In this document: piece by piece, positions 37,648 through 46,658 of the stretch
Layout: each line of letters opens with the position of its first letter
Position numbering within the stretch: position 1 is the first letter of the stretch
Source: Rhodobium orientis
Lineage (GTDB): Bacteria > Pseudomonadota > Alphaproteobacteria > Rhizobiales > Rhodobiaceae
DNA length: 64,000 nt
Assembly (NCBI RefSeq): GCF_003258835.1
Contig: NZ_NPEV01000004.1
Location: 18,744 to 82,743 of the forward strand
Direction: 5' to 3'
Position numbers and translations under genes: made by a program
The notes under the pieces: generated by a model
What the model saw: only the letters and a program-made list of their open reading frames with translations
The model's database searches: none
What the model was told of the DNA's origin: nothing

Positions 37648-37939
37648 GATCAGCTTCTGTAACGGTCACGTCAAGCACGTTCCAGAAATCCGCGAGTAGG
37701 GCCTAGACGCCAAGACTTAAGGTTCTGCTCGCGGCGCCATCCGTATCAATCGCCGGTCTGCCTTTTCGTTCGACCGGCCCCCGCCGCCGCCAGTCCGTGC
37801 GGTCTCGGCGGCTATCCCATCTCACGTTCCCGAAATCCGCGGTCTTGCGGGCCCTTTCCGGGCCGCGCCGGCGCTCAAGACTGCGCCGACTGCCGCAAGG
37901 AGCGGGCGTTCCGGACGACGTTTGCCGTCCGCACCGGCC
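37648..37939. other. Intergenic stretch without recognised features
   Basis: These 292 bp separate the plus-strand DUF465 gene from a convergent membrane-protein gene. I see no gene, strong hairpin or repeat in it. Confidence 0.4.
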
Positions 37940-38374
37940 TCAGCCATAGGGCGGCTGTTGCGGCGGTTCCGTCTCGTCTTCCTCGTAGATTTCCGAGCGC
38001 GCGGCCCAGTGCGCCCAGGCGCTGGCGACCGCAAGGGCGATGCCGCACGCCCAGGCCCATTCCTCGGGCACGTGGAACTTCATGAAATCCCCGAAGATCA
38101 GCGCCGGCACCAGCGTGACGACCGCCAGGTACAGCCAGAAGAACCAGCGGGTCTTGTAGAGAAGGCTCATCAGGCCGACGAAAACGACGATGCCGGCGAT
38201 GGCGGACGGCAGCCAGGGCAGGCCCGCGAAGCGCTTGGCGGCCCAGGCGGCAAGCGCGCCGATGACGACGAATTCCGCGATCAGAAGCCAGCCGGGCAGG
38301 TTGAATTCCTTGTGGGTCTTCGGGCGCCCGCCATCCGGGCCGTAGCCGCCGCCCGAAGGGGGCACGATCGACAT
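37940..38374 (-). CDS. Hypothetical four-helix membrane protein
   Basis: This 144-aa protein has a Gly/Pro-rich cytoplasmic N-terminus (residues 1-25) and four hydrophobic segments (about 29-48, 53-70, 73-95 and 108-125). It ends in an acidic Pro-rich tail EEDETEPPQQPP. The start at 38374 has AGGAG 10 nt upstream; the frame extends to 38503 without membrane or family features. I do not recognise the family. It is in line behind the acyl-CoA synthetase gene but about 150 bp away. Confidence 0.65.
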   Translation of the reverse strand: MSIVPPSGGGYGPDGGRPKTHKEFNLPGWLLIAEFVVIGALAAWAAKRFAGLPWLPSAIAGIVVFVGLMSLLYKTRWFFWLYLAVVTLVPALIFGDFMKFHVPEEWAWACGIALAVASAWAHWAARSEIYEEDETEPPQQPPYG

Positions 38375-38527
38375 TTTTTCAAAGCTCCTGTCGGTTGCCC
38401 GAGCCGGAAGCGCAAAAGCGCGGTCGCGGTACGGGGCGCCATAATCCGTCTCGTCAGTAACGGTCCCATGATGGGCGGGGGACCGGGCCCTGTTCAAGGC
38501 CACAAAAGGGCGCTGCCGGCGCGCGGG

Positions 38528-40168
38528 TCAAAGATCCTTGGCCTGCTCGCGCAGCACGTATTTCTGGATCTTGCCGGTCGAGGTCTTCGGCAGGTCCGTG
38601 AACTGGACGTGGCGCGGCACCTTGAAGTGGGCGAGGTTCTCCCGGCAATAGGCGATGACCTCGTCGGGGGTGATCTCCGCGCCGGGACGCAGCTCCAGGA
38701 AGGCGCACGGGGTCTCGCCCCACTTGTCGTCCGGCTTGGCGACGACGGCGGCGGCGGCGATCGCCGGGTGCTTGTAGAGCACGTCCTCCACCTCGATGGA
38801 GGAGATGTTCTCGCCGCCGGAGATGATGATGTCCTTGGAGCGGTCCTTGAGCTGGATGTAGCCGTCCGGATGCAGGACGCCGAGGTCGCCGGAATGGAAC
38901 CAGCCGCCGCGGAACGCGGCATCGGTCGCCGTCGGGTTCTTCAGATAGCCCTTCATGACGAGGTTGCCGCGGAACATGACCTCGCCGATGGTCTCGCCGT
39001 CGGCCGGCACCTTTTCCATGGTCTCCGGGTTCATCACCGTGAGGTCTTCCAGCGCCGCGTAGCGCACGCCCTGGCGCGCCTTCCTGGCCGCGCGGGCGGG
39101 GCCCTCGAGCGCCTGCCACTCGTCCTTCCAGTCGTTGACGACGGCGGGGCCGTAGGTTTCCGTCAGGCCGTAGAGGTGGGTGACGTTGAAGCCGTTGTCG
39201 CCCATGGCGGCGAGCACCGCCTCGGGCGGCGGCGCGGCGGCGGTCATGAACTCCACGGTATGGTCGAGGTCGCGCTTTTCCTCTGCCGGGGCGTTGAGGA
39301 TGGTGGACATGACGATCGGCGCGCCGCACAGATGGGTGACCCTGTGCTCGGCGATCGCCTTCCAGATCGCCTCCGGCCGCACCCAGCGCAGGCAGACATG
39401 GGTGCCGGCGACGACCGACAGCGACCAGGTGAAGCACCAGCCGTTGCAGTGGAACATCGGCAGGGTCCAGAGATAGACCGGGTGCTTGCCCATCGCCGCC
39501 GTCACCACGTTGCCGTTGGCGAGCAGCGAGGCGCCGCGGTGGTGGTAGACGACGCCCTTGGGGTTGCCGGTGGTGCCGGAGGTGTAGTTGAGCGAGATCG
39601 CGTTCCACTCGTCTTCCGGCATCGGCCAGTCGAATTCCGGATCGCCCTCGGCGAGAAGTTCCTCGTAGTCCAGCTCCCCGAGGCGCTCGCCCGTCTGCTG
39701 GAACTCCGGGTCGTCATAGTCGATGACGAGGGGCTTGACCTTTTCCGTCAGGGCCAGCGCTTCCTTGACGGTCGCCGAATACTCCCGGTCGACAATCAGC
39801 ACCCTGGTCTCGGCGTGGTCGAGGGAAAAGGCGATGATCTTGGCGTCGAGCCTTGTGTTGAGCGTGTTGACGACGGCGCCGTTCGCCATCGCCACCCCGT
39901 AATGGGCCTCCAGCATCGGCGGCGTGTTGGCGAGCATGACGGAGACGGTGTCGCCCTTGCCGATGCCGCGCTTTGCCAGCGCCGAGCCGAGCCGCCGGCA
40001 GCGGGCGTAGAACTCGGCATAGGTGGTGCGGCTCTCGCCGTGGATGATCGCGACATGGTCCGGGAAGACCAGGGCGGAGCGCTGCAACAGCGTCAGCGGC
40101 GTCAGCGGCTGGTAGTTCGCGGGGGTTTTTTCCAGATGAAGATCGTATTGGCTTGGCTGTTCCGTCAC
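38528..40168 (-). CDS. AMP-forming acyl-CoA synthetase
   Basis: This 546-aa ANL-superfamily enzyme activates a carboxylate with ATP and CoA. It contains the P-loop YTSGTTGNPKG, the A5 region HLYGLTETYG, and the hinge/adenylate motif GGWFHSGDLGVLHPDGYIQLKDR. The catalytic lysine lies in KTSTGKIQKYVLR near the C-terminus. The opening SQYDLHLEKTPANYQPLTPL matches medium-chain and methylmercaptopropionate-type (FadD3/DmdB-like) ligases. The start is the GTG at 40168 with GAGGAAA upstream; the longer frame on this strand is a shadow over the next gene. Substrate not assignable. Confidence 0.88.
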   Translation of the reverse strand: MTEQPSQYDLHLEKTPANYQPLTPLTLLQRSALVFPDHVAIIHGESRTTYAEFYARCRRLGSALAKRGIGKGDTVSVMLANTPPMLEAHYGVAMANGAVVNTLNTRLDAKIIAFSLDHAETRVLIVDREYSATVKEALALTEKVKPLVIDYDDPEFQQTGERLGELDYEELLAEGDPEFDWPMPEDEWNAISLNYTSGTTGNPKGVVYHHRGASLLANGNVVTAAMGKHPVYLWTLPMFHCNGWCFTWSLSVVAGTHVCLRWVRPEAIWKAIAEHRVTHLCGAPIVMSTILNAPAEEKRDLDHTVEFMTAAAPPPEAVLAAMGDNGFNVTHLYGLTETYGPAVVNDWKDEWQALEGPARAARKARQGVRYAALEDLTVMNPETMEKVPADGETIGEVMFRGNLVMKGYLKNPTATDAAFRGGWFHSGDLGVLHPDGYIQLKDRSKDIIISGGENISSIEVEDVLYKHPAIAAAAVVAKPDDKWGETPCAFLELRPGAEITPDEVIAYCRENLAHFKVPRHVQFTDLPKTSTGKIQKYVLREQAKDL

Positions 40169-40320
40169 GGCGGTTTCCTCGTCCCTGGTCGCGCATCGCG
40201 TTGAGCCGGATCGCTCGGGTCCGGGTCTTTTTGCGCGCGTCATGCCGCCGCCGTTTGCGGCAGCGGCGATTGATTTTTCGCAAGACCTAAGACCAAATCG
40301 CGGCGGTCCGCAACTGCGCT

Positions 40321-41091
40321 TTACCGGAGGGCGATTTCGGAAACGCCATCCCAGATCAGCTTGCACGAGACCAGGAACACCGCCGAATAGATGATGCGGT
40401 AGAACGGCTTCATGGGGATGCGCTTGACCAGCCAGACGCCGCTCATGACGCCGATCGGGGCGAGCGGCAACAGCACGGCCGATGTCGTCAGGTTCTGGGT
40501 GGAAAACTGGCCAAGGGCGAAATAGGGGACGAGCTTGACCGCGTTGACGGAGGCGAAAAAGATTGCCGAGGTGCCGGCGAACAGCACCGGCTCCAGCTTC
40601 AGCGGCAAGGCGTACATCTGGAACGGCGGGCCGCCGGCGTGGCTGACGAAGCTGGTGAAGCCGGCAACCGTCCCCCAGAAGCCGCCCTTGGCGATGTTGT
40701 GTTCGGCCGGCGCCCGCTCGCCCTTGCGCTTCAGCAGGTAGTCGAGGGTGAACCACAGGCCGATGGTGCCGACGATGAGCCGGACATGGGCGGCGGTGAT
40801 CATCGCCGCCGTCAGCCAGCCGATGGTGACGCCGATGACGCCGGCCGGCACGAGGATGGCGATGGTCTTCTTGTCGAAGCGGCGCCGGTAGGCGGTCAGC
40901 GCCACGATGTCCATGGCGACCAGGATCGGCAGCATGATGCCGGCGGCCTGAAGCGGCGGGATGACAAGGGCCATCAGCGGCGTGCCGAGGAGGGCGAAGG
41001 AGCCGCCGAAACCGCCTTTCGACAGGCCGACGAGGAGTACGGCCGGCACCGCGGCCCAGTAGAACATCGGGTCTGTGATCATGGTGGTCAC
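40321..41091 (-). CDS. TauE/SafE-family sulfite/organosulfonate exporter-type membrane protein
   Basis: This 256-aa integral membrane protein has about eight helices. The family pattern appears twice, early as GLSKGGFGGSFALLGTPLMAL and later as GFTSFVSHAGGPPFQMY. Proteins of this type export sulfite, sulfoacetate or related anions, although many are uncharacterised. It is upstream of the acyl-CoA synthetase gene on the same strand (150 bp) and divergent from prpE. Confidence 0.88.
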   Translation of the reverse strand: MTTMITDPMFYWAAVPAVLLVGLSKGGFGGSFALLGTPLMALVIPPLQAAGIMLPILVAMDIVALTAYRRRFDKKTIAILVPAGVIGVTIGWLTAAMITAAHVRLIVGTIGLWFTLDYLLKRKGERAPAEHNIAKGGFWGTVAGFTSFVSHAGGPPFQMYALPLKLEPVLFAGTSAIFFASVNAVKLVPYFALGQFSTQNLTTSAVLLPLAPIGVMSGVWLVKRIPMKPFYRIIYSAVFLVSCKLIWDGVSEIALR

Positions 41092-41286
41092 ATCGACGGC
41101 AGATCGGGCCTCGCGTCAAGCATCCAACAGGCGATGGCGTCGGTGGGACGCACGTCTCCTGTCGCCATGCGGGCTGTGACAGCAACGCTTCGCCACCGCT
41201 TTCGGACGCCTGGCGCACGCTCGCGGGTCATTTTTCGGCCATAAGCGGCGTTGCTTAGTCGGAAAGTCGTAACATCGCCGACTTGC

Positions 41287-41316
41287 ATTTGTCCGTTGAA
41301 TTTGCCCAATTTGCCG
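41287..41316. promoter_or_regulatory. Three ATTTGYC direct repeats just upstream of prpE
   Basis: ATTTGTCC (41287-41294), ATTTGCCC (41300-41307) and ATTTGCCG (41309-41316) occur within 30 bp, ending 28 bp before the prpE ATG. The TTTGC core resembles what I recall of RamB/ScfR-type binding sites. With an ScfR-domain regulator in the same window (10033-11424), this is a candidate operator. The evidence is weak. Confidence 0.35.
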
Positions 41317-41343
41317 GAAACCTGCAGTTGGGAGAAACGCGCC

Positions 41344-43248
41344 ATGGCGAGCCGGTATCAGGATGTCTACGAGGGCTGGAAGAACGACCCGGACGGGTTC
41401 TGGGGGAACGCGGCCGAGGAGATCGACTGGTTCACGCCCTACGACAAGGTGTTCGATGCCGACAGCGGCGCCTATGGCCGCTGGTTTCCCGGCGCCACCT
41501 GCAACACCTGCTACAACTGCCTCGACCGCCATGTGGAGCGCGGCCGCCCCGGCCAGCCGGCGCTGATCTACGATTCCCCGATCACCGGCAGGAAAGCCTC
41601 CTACACCTACGCCGAACTGCTCGACCGGGTGAAGGCGATGTCCGCCGTCCTGATCGACAACGGCATCCAGAAGGGCGACCGGGTCATCATCTACATGCCG
41701 ATGATCCCCGAGGCGGTGATGGCGATGCTCGCCTGCGCCCGCATCGGCGCCGTCCACTCCGTGGTGTTCGGCGGCTTTGCCTCCAAGGAGCTGGCGACGC
41801 GCATCGACGACGCCAAGCCGACGGCGATCATCTCGGCGTCCTGCGGCATCGAGCCGGGCCGGGTCATTGCCTACAAGCCGCTGCTCGACGGCGCCATCGA
41901 TTTTTCCACCCACAAGCCCTCCAAATGCTTCATCGTCCAGCGCGAGGAAGTGGAGGCGCGGCTCAACGGCGAGCGCGACGTCGACATGCTCGCCGCCATG
42001 GACGAGGCGCTGTCTTCGGGCCGCGACGTGCCGTGTGTGCCGGTCGCCTCGACCGATCCGCTCTACATCCTCTACACCTCCGGAACGACCGGCCAGCCGA
42101 AGGGCGTCGTGCGCGACAATGGCGGCCACATGGTGGCGCTGAAATGGTCGATGAACGCGATCTACGGCATCGATCCGGGCGAGGTGTTCTGGGCCGCCTC
42201 CGACGTCGGCTGGGTGGTCGGCCATTCCTACATCGTCTATGCGCCGCTCCTGCACGGCTGCACCACCGTCGTCTTCGAAGGCAAGCCGGTCGGCACGCCC
42301 GATGCCGGCGTGTTCTGGCGGGTGATCGCCGAGCACAACGTCGCCGTGCTCTTCACCGCGCCGACGGCATTTCGCGCCATCAAGCGCGACGATCCGAAGG
42401 GCACGCTCATCGCCGACTACGATCTCGGCACGTTCCGGACCCTGTTCCTGGCCGGCGAGCGCGCCGATCCGGACACCATCCAGTGGGCCGAGGAGCACCT
42501 GAAGGTGCCGGTGATCGACCACTGGTGGCAGACGGAAACGGCCTGGGCGATCGCCGCCAATCCGGTCGGCCTCGGCATGCTGCCGGTGGTCTACGGCTCG
42601 CCGACGGTGGCGATGCCCGGCTACGACGTGCAGATCCTCGACGATGCCGGCCATCCGGTCTCTGCGGGCACCCTCGGCAATATCGTCGTCAAGCTGCCGC
42701 TGCCGCCGGCCTGCCTGCCGACGCTGTGGGAGAACGACCAGCGCTTCAAGGAGAGCTACCTCACCGAGTTCCCCGGCTACTACAAGACGGCCGACGCCGG
42801 CTACATGGACGAGAACGGCTATCTCTTCATCATGGCGCGCACCGACGACATCATCAACGTCGCCGGCCACCGGCTTTCCACCGGCGGCATGGAAGAGGTG
42901 CTGGCGAGCCATCCGGACGTTGCCGAATGCGCCGTCATCGGCATCCACGACCAGCTTAAGGGCCAGGCGCCGTGCGGCTTCGTGGTGCTGAAGTCCGGCG
43001 TCGACCGCGACTATGAGGTGATCGAGAAGGAACTGGTCGCCCTGGTGCGCGAGAAGATCGGTCCCGTCGCCGCCTTCAAGATCGCGGTCACCGTCGACCG
43101 GCTGCCGAAGACGCGCTCCGGCAAGATCCTGCGCGGCACCATGCGCCAGATCGCCGACGGCGAGGAATACAAGATGCCGGCGACCATCGACGATCCGGCG
43201 ATCCTCGACGAGATCATGGAAGCCTTGAAAGAGCACGGCGTCGGCTGA
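41344..43248 (+). CDS. prpE: Propionyl-CoA synthetase
   Basis: This 634-aa AMP-forming enzyme resembles acetyl-CoA synthetase. Family-diagnostic elements are the opening YQDVYEGWKNDPDGFW, CNTCYNCLDRHVERG, the P-loop YTSGTTGQPKGVVRDNGGH, DHWWQTETAW and the PLPPACLPTLW segment that distinguishes PrpE from Acs. The C-terminal PKTRSGKILRGTMR carries the catalytic, acetylatable Lys. GGGAGAAA precedes the ATG at 41344; the frame upstream to 41251 is rejected. It supports propionate assimilation through methylcitrate or methylmalonyl-CoA pathways, which are not in the window. Confidence 0.9.
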   Translation: MASRYQDVYEGWKNDPDGFWGNAAEEIDWFTPYDKVFDADSGAYGRWFPGATCNTCYNCLDRHVERGRPGQPALIYDSPITGRKASYTYAELLDRVKAMSAVLIDNGIQKGDRVIIYMPMIPEAVMAMLACARIGAVHSVVFGGFASKELATRIDDAKPTAIISASCGIEPGRVIAYKPLLDGAIDFSTHKPSKCFIVQREEVEARLNGERDVDMLAAMDEALSSGRDVPCVPVASTDPLYILYTSGTTGQPKGVVRDNGGHMVALKWSMNAIYGIDPGEVFWAASDVGWVVGHSYIVYAPLLHGCTTVVFEGKPVGTPDAGVFWRVIAEHNVAVLFTAPTAFRAIKRDDPKGTLIADYDLGTFRTLFLAGERADPDTIQWAEEHLKVPVIDHWWQTETAWAIAANPVGLGMLPVVYGSPTVAMPGYDVQILDDAGHPVSAGTLGNIVVKLPLPPACLPTLWENDQRFKESYLTEFPGYYKTADAGYMDENGYLFIMARTDDIINVAGHRLSTGGMEEVLASHPDVAECAVIGIHDQLKGQAPCGFVVLKSGVDRDYEVIEKELVALVREKIGPVAAFKIAVTVDRLPKTRSGKILRGTMRQIADGEEYKMPATIDDPAILDEIMEALKEHGVG

Positions 43249-43276
43249 GCCGGCCGTTCTCCTGTCGATCTGGCGC

Positions 43277-43306
43277 GGGCGCCGGCGGAATGGCCGGCGC
43301 CCTTTC
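43277..43306 (+). terminator. Probable terminator of prpE
   Basis: A perfect 10-bp stem GGGCGCCGGC (43277-43286) / GCCGGCGCCC (43293-43302) with a 6-nt loop is followed by only three T residues. It lies 28 bp after the prpE stop. Confidence 0.55.
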
Positions 43307-43478
43307 CATGGACGGGTTCTGAAAGCGGAATTTTTGCTGCCGGGATTTTCCCTTGTCCCGCCAAGGGCCTGGGCGCGAACGGTTTTAGAATCGCTACAAT
43401 AATTTTTCGCCGCCCCGGAACCTTCGCCCCCGCCTGCCGTTGCGACCTTCGCTATCCACGCAACAAGGGGAAGGTGTC

Positions 43479-45575
43479 ATGGGAGCTGACAAGCCGTTTG
43501 AGACGACGCCGGGCAATGCCGGCGAGACCCACCAGCACGTGCCGAAGAAGGGCCCGCACGACGCGGACGGCCACCTGACGACCAATCAGGGCATTCGCGT
43601 TTCGGACAACCAGAACAGCCTGAAATCCGGCGCCAGGGGGCCGACGCTGTTGGAGGACTTCGTCCTCCGCGAGAAGATTTTCCATTTCGACCACGAACGG
43701 ATCCCGGAGCGTATCGTCCATGCGCGCGGTTCGGCCGCGCACGGCTATTTCGAGCTCTACGAGTCGCTTTCCGACATCACCTCGGCCGATCTCTTCCAGC
43801 GCAAGGGCGAGAAGACGCCGCTCTTTGCCCGGTTCTCCACGGTTGCCGGCGGCGCCGGCTCGGTCGACACGCCGCGCGACGTGCGCGGCTTTGCCGTCAA
43901 GTTCTACACAAAGGAAGGCAACTGGGACCTCGTCGGCAACAACATCCCGGTGTTTTTCATCCAGGACGCCATGAAGTTTCCGGACCTCGTCCATGCGGTG
44001 AAGATGGAGGCCGACCGCGGCTATCCCCAGGCCGGCAGCGCCCACGACACCTTCTGGGACTGGGCCTCGCTGACGCCGGAATCCACCCACATGCTGTTGT
44101 GGGCGATGTCCGACCGGGCAATCCCGCGCTCGCTTCGAATGATGGAAGGCTTCGGCATCCATACCTTCAAGCTGGTCAATGCCAAGGGAAAGGCGACCTT
44201 CGTCAAGTTCCACTGGAAGCCGAAGCTCGGCGTCCAGTCGACGGTCTGGGATGAGGCGCTGAAGCTGCAGGCCGCCGACAACGACTACCACCGCAAGGAC
44301 CTCCACGAGGCGATCGCGGCCGGCGACTTCCCGGAATGGGAACTCGGCATCCAGGCGTTCGACGAGGACTGGGCCGACGCCCAGCCCTATGACGTGCTCG
44401 ATCCGACCAAGCTGATCCCGGAAGAGGAGATCCCCGTGAAGCTGATCGGGCGCATGGTGCTCGATCGCAACCCGGACAACTTCTTTGCCGAGACCGAGCA
44501 GGTGGCGTTCTGCCCGGCCAATATCGTGCCCGGCATCGACTTTTCGAACGACCCGCTGCTGCAGGGGCGTCTGTTCAGCTATCTCGATACCCAGAAGTCG
44601 CGGCTCGGGACGGCGAATTTCCATCAGCTCCCGATCAACCAGCCGAAATGCCCGGTGATGAACTTCCAGCGCGACGGTCACATGCAGATGGAGGTGCCGA
44701 AGGGTCGCGCGAACTACGAGCCGAACAGCCTTGCCGACCATGGCGAGGAGGGCGGTCCGCGCGAATGCCCGGCGACAGGCTTCACCACCCATGGCGGTCG
44801 TGCCGCCAACGACGAGCAGGGCGACAAGATGCGCCTGCGGGCCGAGCTGTTCGGCGACCATTTCAGCCAGGCGCGTCTGTTCTGGAAGTCGCAGACCGAC
44901 GCCGAGCAGGCGCATATCGCCTCCGCCTTCGTCTTCGAGCTCTCCAAGGTCGGCCTGGAGCAGGTGCCGCCGCGGGTGGTCGCCCGACTGCGCAATGTGG
45001 ACGAGGATCTGGCCAAGCGGGTCGCCAAAGGCCTCGGCATCGAGATGCCGAAAAAGGCCAAGGCGGCGCGCAAGACGATCGACATGGAGCCGTCGCCTGC
45101 ACTCAGCATCCACAAGAACATGAAGGAGACCCTGGAAGGCCGCAATGTCGGCGTGCTGATCGCCGACGGCAGCGACGCCAAGGCCGTTTCAAGCCTCACG
45201 AAGGCCCTGGAAAAGGCCGGCGCCAAGGTGACCCTGGTGGCGCCGAAGATCGCCGGCGTCACGCTGTCGGACGGCACGGAGGTCATGGCCGACGGCCAGC
45301 TCCTGGGCTCGCCTTCGCAGCTTTTCGACGCCGCCGCGGTAGTCCTGTCGGGGGAGGCGACGAAGGCGATGTGCGGCGAGGGTGCGGCCGTTCAGTGGGT
45401 GATGGATGCGTTCGGCCACTTGAAGGCGCTCGGCTGCAACGAGGACGCCAAGCCGCTCCTCGAAAAGGCAGGCGTCATGGCGGACGACGGCGTCACCGGT
45501 GTCGGGGACGATTTCGTCGCCGCCGCGGCCAGGCGCTTCTACGACCGCGAGCCGAAGGTCCGGATGCTCGCATGA
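43479..45575 (+). CDS. katE: Large-subunit (clade 2, HPII-type) catalase
   Basis: This 698-aa haem catalase destroys hydrogen peroxide. The core has [13 protein letters not shown] with distal His81, [15 protein letters not shown] with the catalytic Asn, and the proximal haem Tyr368 in [14 protein letters not shown]. The C-terminal 150 residues form a flavodoxin/DJ-1-like domain ([15 protein letters not shown]), typical of large catalases such as KatE. It has an acidic N-terminal extension without a signal peptide. The start is chosen at 43479 after AAGGGGAAGG. It is monocistronic between hairpin terminators. Confidence 0.94.
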   Translation: MGADKPFETTPGNAGETHQHVPKKGPHDADGHLTTNQGIRVSDNQNSLKSGARGPTLLEDFVLREKIFHFDHERIPERIVHARGSAAHGYFELYESLSDITSADLFQRKGEKTPLFARFSTVAGGAGSVDTPRDVRGFAVKFYTKEGNWDLVGNNIPVFFIQDAMKFPDLVHAVKMEADRGYPQAGSAHDTFWDWASLTPESTHMLLWAMSDRAIPRSLRMMEGFGIHTFKLVNAKGKATFVKFHWKPKLGVQSTVWDEALKLQAADNDYHRKDLHEAIAAGDFPEWELGIQAFDEDWADAQPYDVLDPTKLIPEEEIPVKLIGRMVLDRNPDNFFAETEQVAFCPANIVPGIDFSNDPLLQGRLFSYLDTQKSRLGTANFHQLPINQPKCPVMNFQRDGHMQMEVPKGRANYEPNSLADHGEEGGPRECPATGFTTHGGRAANDEQGDKMRLRAELFGDHFSQARLFWKSQTDAEQAHIASAFVFELSKVGLEQVPPRVVARLRNVDEDLAKRVAKGLGIEMPKKAKAARKTIDMEPSPALSIHKNMKETLEGRNVGVLIADGSDAKAVSSLTKALEKAGAKVTLVAPKIAGVTLSDGTEVMADGQLLGSPSQLFDAAAVVLSGEATKAMCGEGAAVQWVMDAFGHLKALGCNEDAKPLLEKAGVMADDGVTGVGDDFVAAAARRFYDREPKVRMLA

Positions 45576-45620
45576 TGGTGCGCGCGGCCTTTTGACAGGG
45601 CCGAAACGCTCAAAAACGGC

Positions 45621-45667
45621 GCCGCCCGCCTCGCCGGACGCGACAATCCGGCTGGCGGGCGGCGTTT
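45621..45667 (+). terminator. Long hairpin after katE, probable terminator
   Basis: An outer 10-bp stem GCCGCCCGCC (45621-45630) / GGCGGGCGGC (45654-45663) encloses an inner stem GCCGGA (45633-45638) / TCCGGC (45647-45652). The T-run is short (GTTTA). Its position 45 bp after katE supports termination. Confidence 0.6.
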
Positions 45668-45780
45668 ACTTTCGCCGGCGGATCGCAATGCGCGTGTGGA
45701 AAACGTGCCTCGACCCCTGTTCCAACGGGCAAGCGGCTGCTCTAGAGTGCCGCCGACTTTAGTACCATGCGGAGGCTGAT

Positions 45781-46572
45781 ATGGGGCTTGAAGGAAAATC
45801 CGCGATCGTCACCGGCGCCGCCCGCGGCATCGGTTATGCGATCGCCCGGCGGTTCGCCAATGACGGTGCCAAGGTGGTGCTGGCGGACGTCGACGAAAAG
45901 CGCGGCCAGGAAGCCGCGGAAAGCCTTGCCGATGTCGGCACGGTCAGCTTCGTCCACTGCGATGTCGGCGAAAAGCTCGATGTCAGGAACCTCGTTGCCG
46001 CGACGCTGGAGCAGCACGGCGAGATCGATATCCTCGTCAACAATGCCGGCATCATCCACGGCTGCTCGTTCCTGGAGCTCGAGGAGGCCGACTTCGACCG
46101 GGTCCTCCGGATCAATCTGAAGGGCATGTTCCTCGTCAGCCAGGCGGTGGCGCGGTACATGGTGGAGCGGGTGGAAGGCGGCGGCGAGCCGGGCGCCATC
46201 GTCAACATGTCGTCGATCAACGCGGTCTTTGCGATCCCCGACAACGTGCCCTATTCGGTCTCCAAGGGCGGGGTGAACCAGCTCACCAAGGTGATGGCGC
46301 TGTCGCTGGCGCCCTATGGCATCCGGGTCAACGCCATCGGTCCCGGCTCGATCATGACCGACATGCTGTCGACCATCACCACCGACGAGGCGGCCCGCAA
46401 CAAGGTGCTGTCGCGCACGCCGCTCGGCCGTATCGGCGAGCCGCACGAGATCGCCGCCATCGCCGCGTTCCTGGCCTCCTCGGAGGCGAGCTACATGACC
46501 GGCCAGACGGTCTATGCGGACGGCGGCCGGCTGCCGCTCAACTACACCGTCCCGGTGCCGGACGCGAGTTGA
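45781..46572 (+). CDS. SDR-family oxidoreductase
   Basis: This 263-aa NAD(P)-dependent dehydrogenase/reductase belongs to the classical short-chain family. The cofactor motif is TGAARGIG at residues 12-19, NNAG is near 88-91, the catalytic Ser is in VNMSSINA, YSVSK supplies Tyr and Lys, and the family C-terminal motif is GQTVYADGG. Asp40 after the second strand favours NAD over NADP. The substrate is unknown; 3-oxoacyl or glucose-1-dehydrogenase-type annotations are common for such proteins. Confidence 0.9.
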   Translation: MGLEGKSAIVTGAARGIGYAIARRFANDGAKVVLADVDEKRGQEAAESLADVGTVSFVHCDVGEKLDVRNLVAATLEQHGEIDILVNNAGIIHGCSFLELEEADFDRVLRINLKGMFLVSQAVARYMVERVEGGGEPGAIVNMSSINAVFAIPDNVPYSVSKGGVNQLTKVMALSLAPYGIRVNAIGPGSIMTDMLSTITTDEAARNKVLSRTPLGRIGEPHEIAAIAAFLASSEASYMTGQTVYADGGRLPLNYTVPVPDAS

Positions 46573-46594
46573 GCTTCATCCGCTGAGGAAAACA

Positions 46595-46626
46595 AAAACG
46601 GCGCTGCCCGCGGGTAGCGCCGTTTT
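46595..46626. terminator. Bidirectional intrinsic terminator
   Basis: An 11-bp stem AAAACGGCGCT (46595-46605) / AGCGCCGTTTT (46616-46626) closes a GC-rich loop. The A and T tracts make it usable from both sides. It separates the SDR gene from the convergent trcR gene. Confidence 0.85.
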
Positions 46627-46658
46627 CGATTCCGTAGCGGACTGGCGAAAGATCGAGC

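Noticed and set aside
38374-38503. N-terminal extension of the four-helix membrane protein
   Set aside because: The extra 43 residues show no membrane or conserved character, while a ribosome-binding site precedes the internal ATG at 38374.
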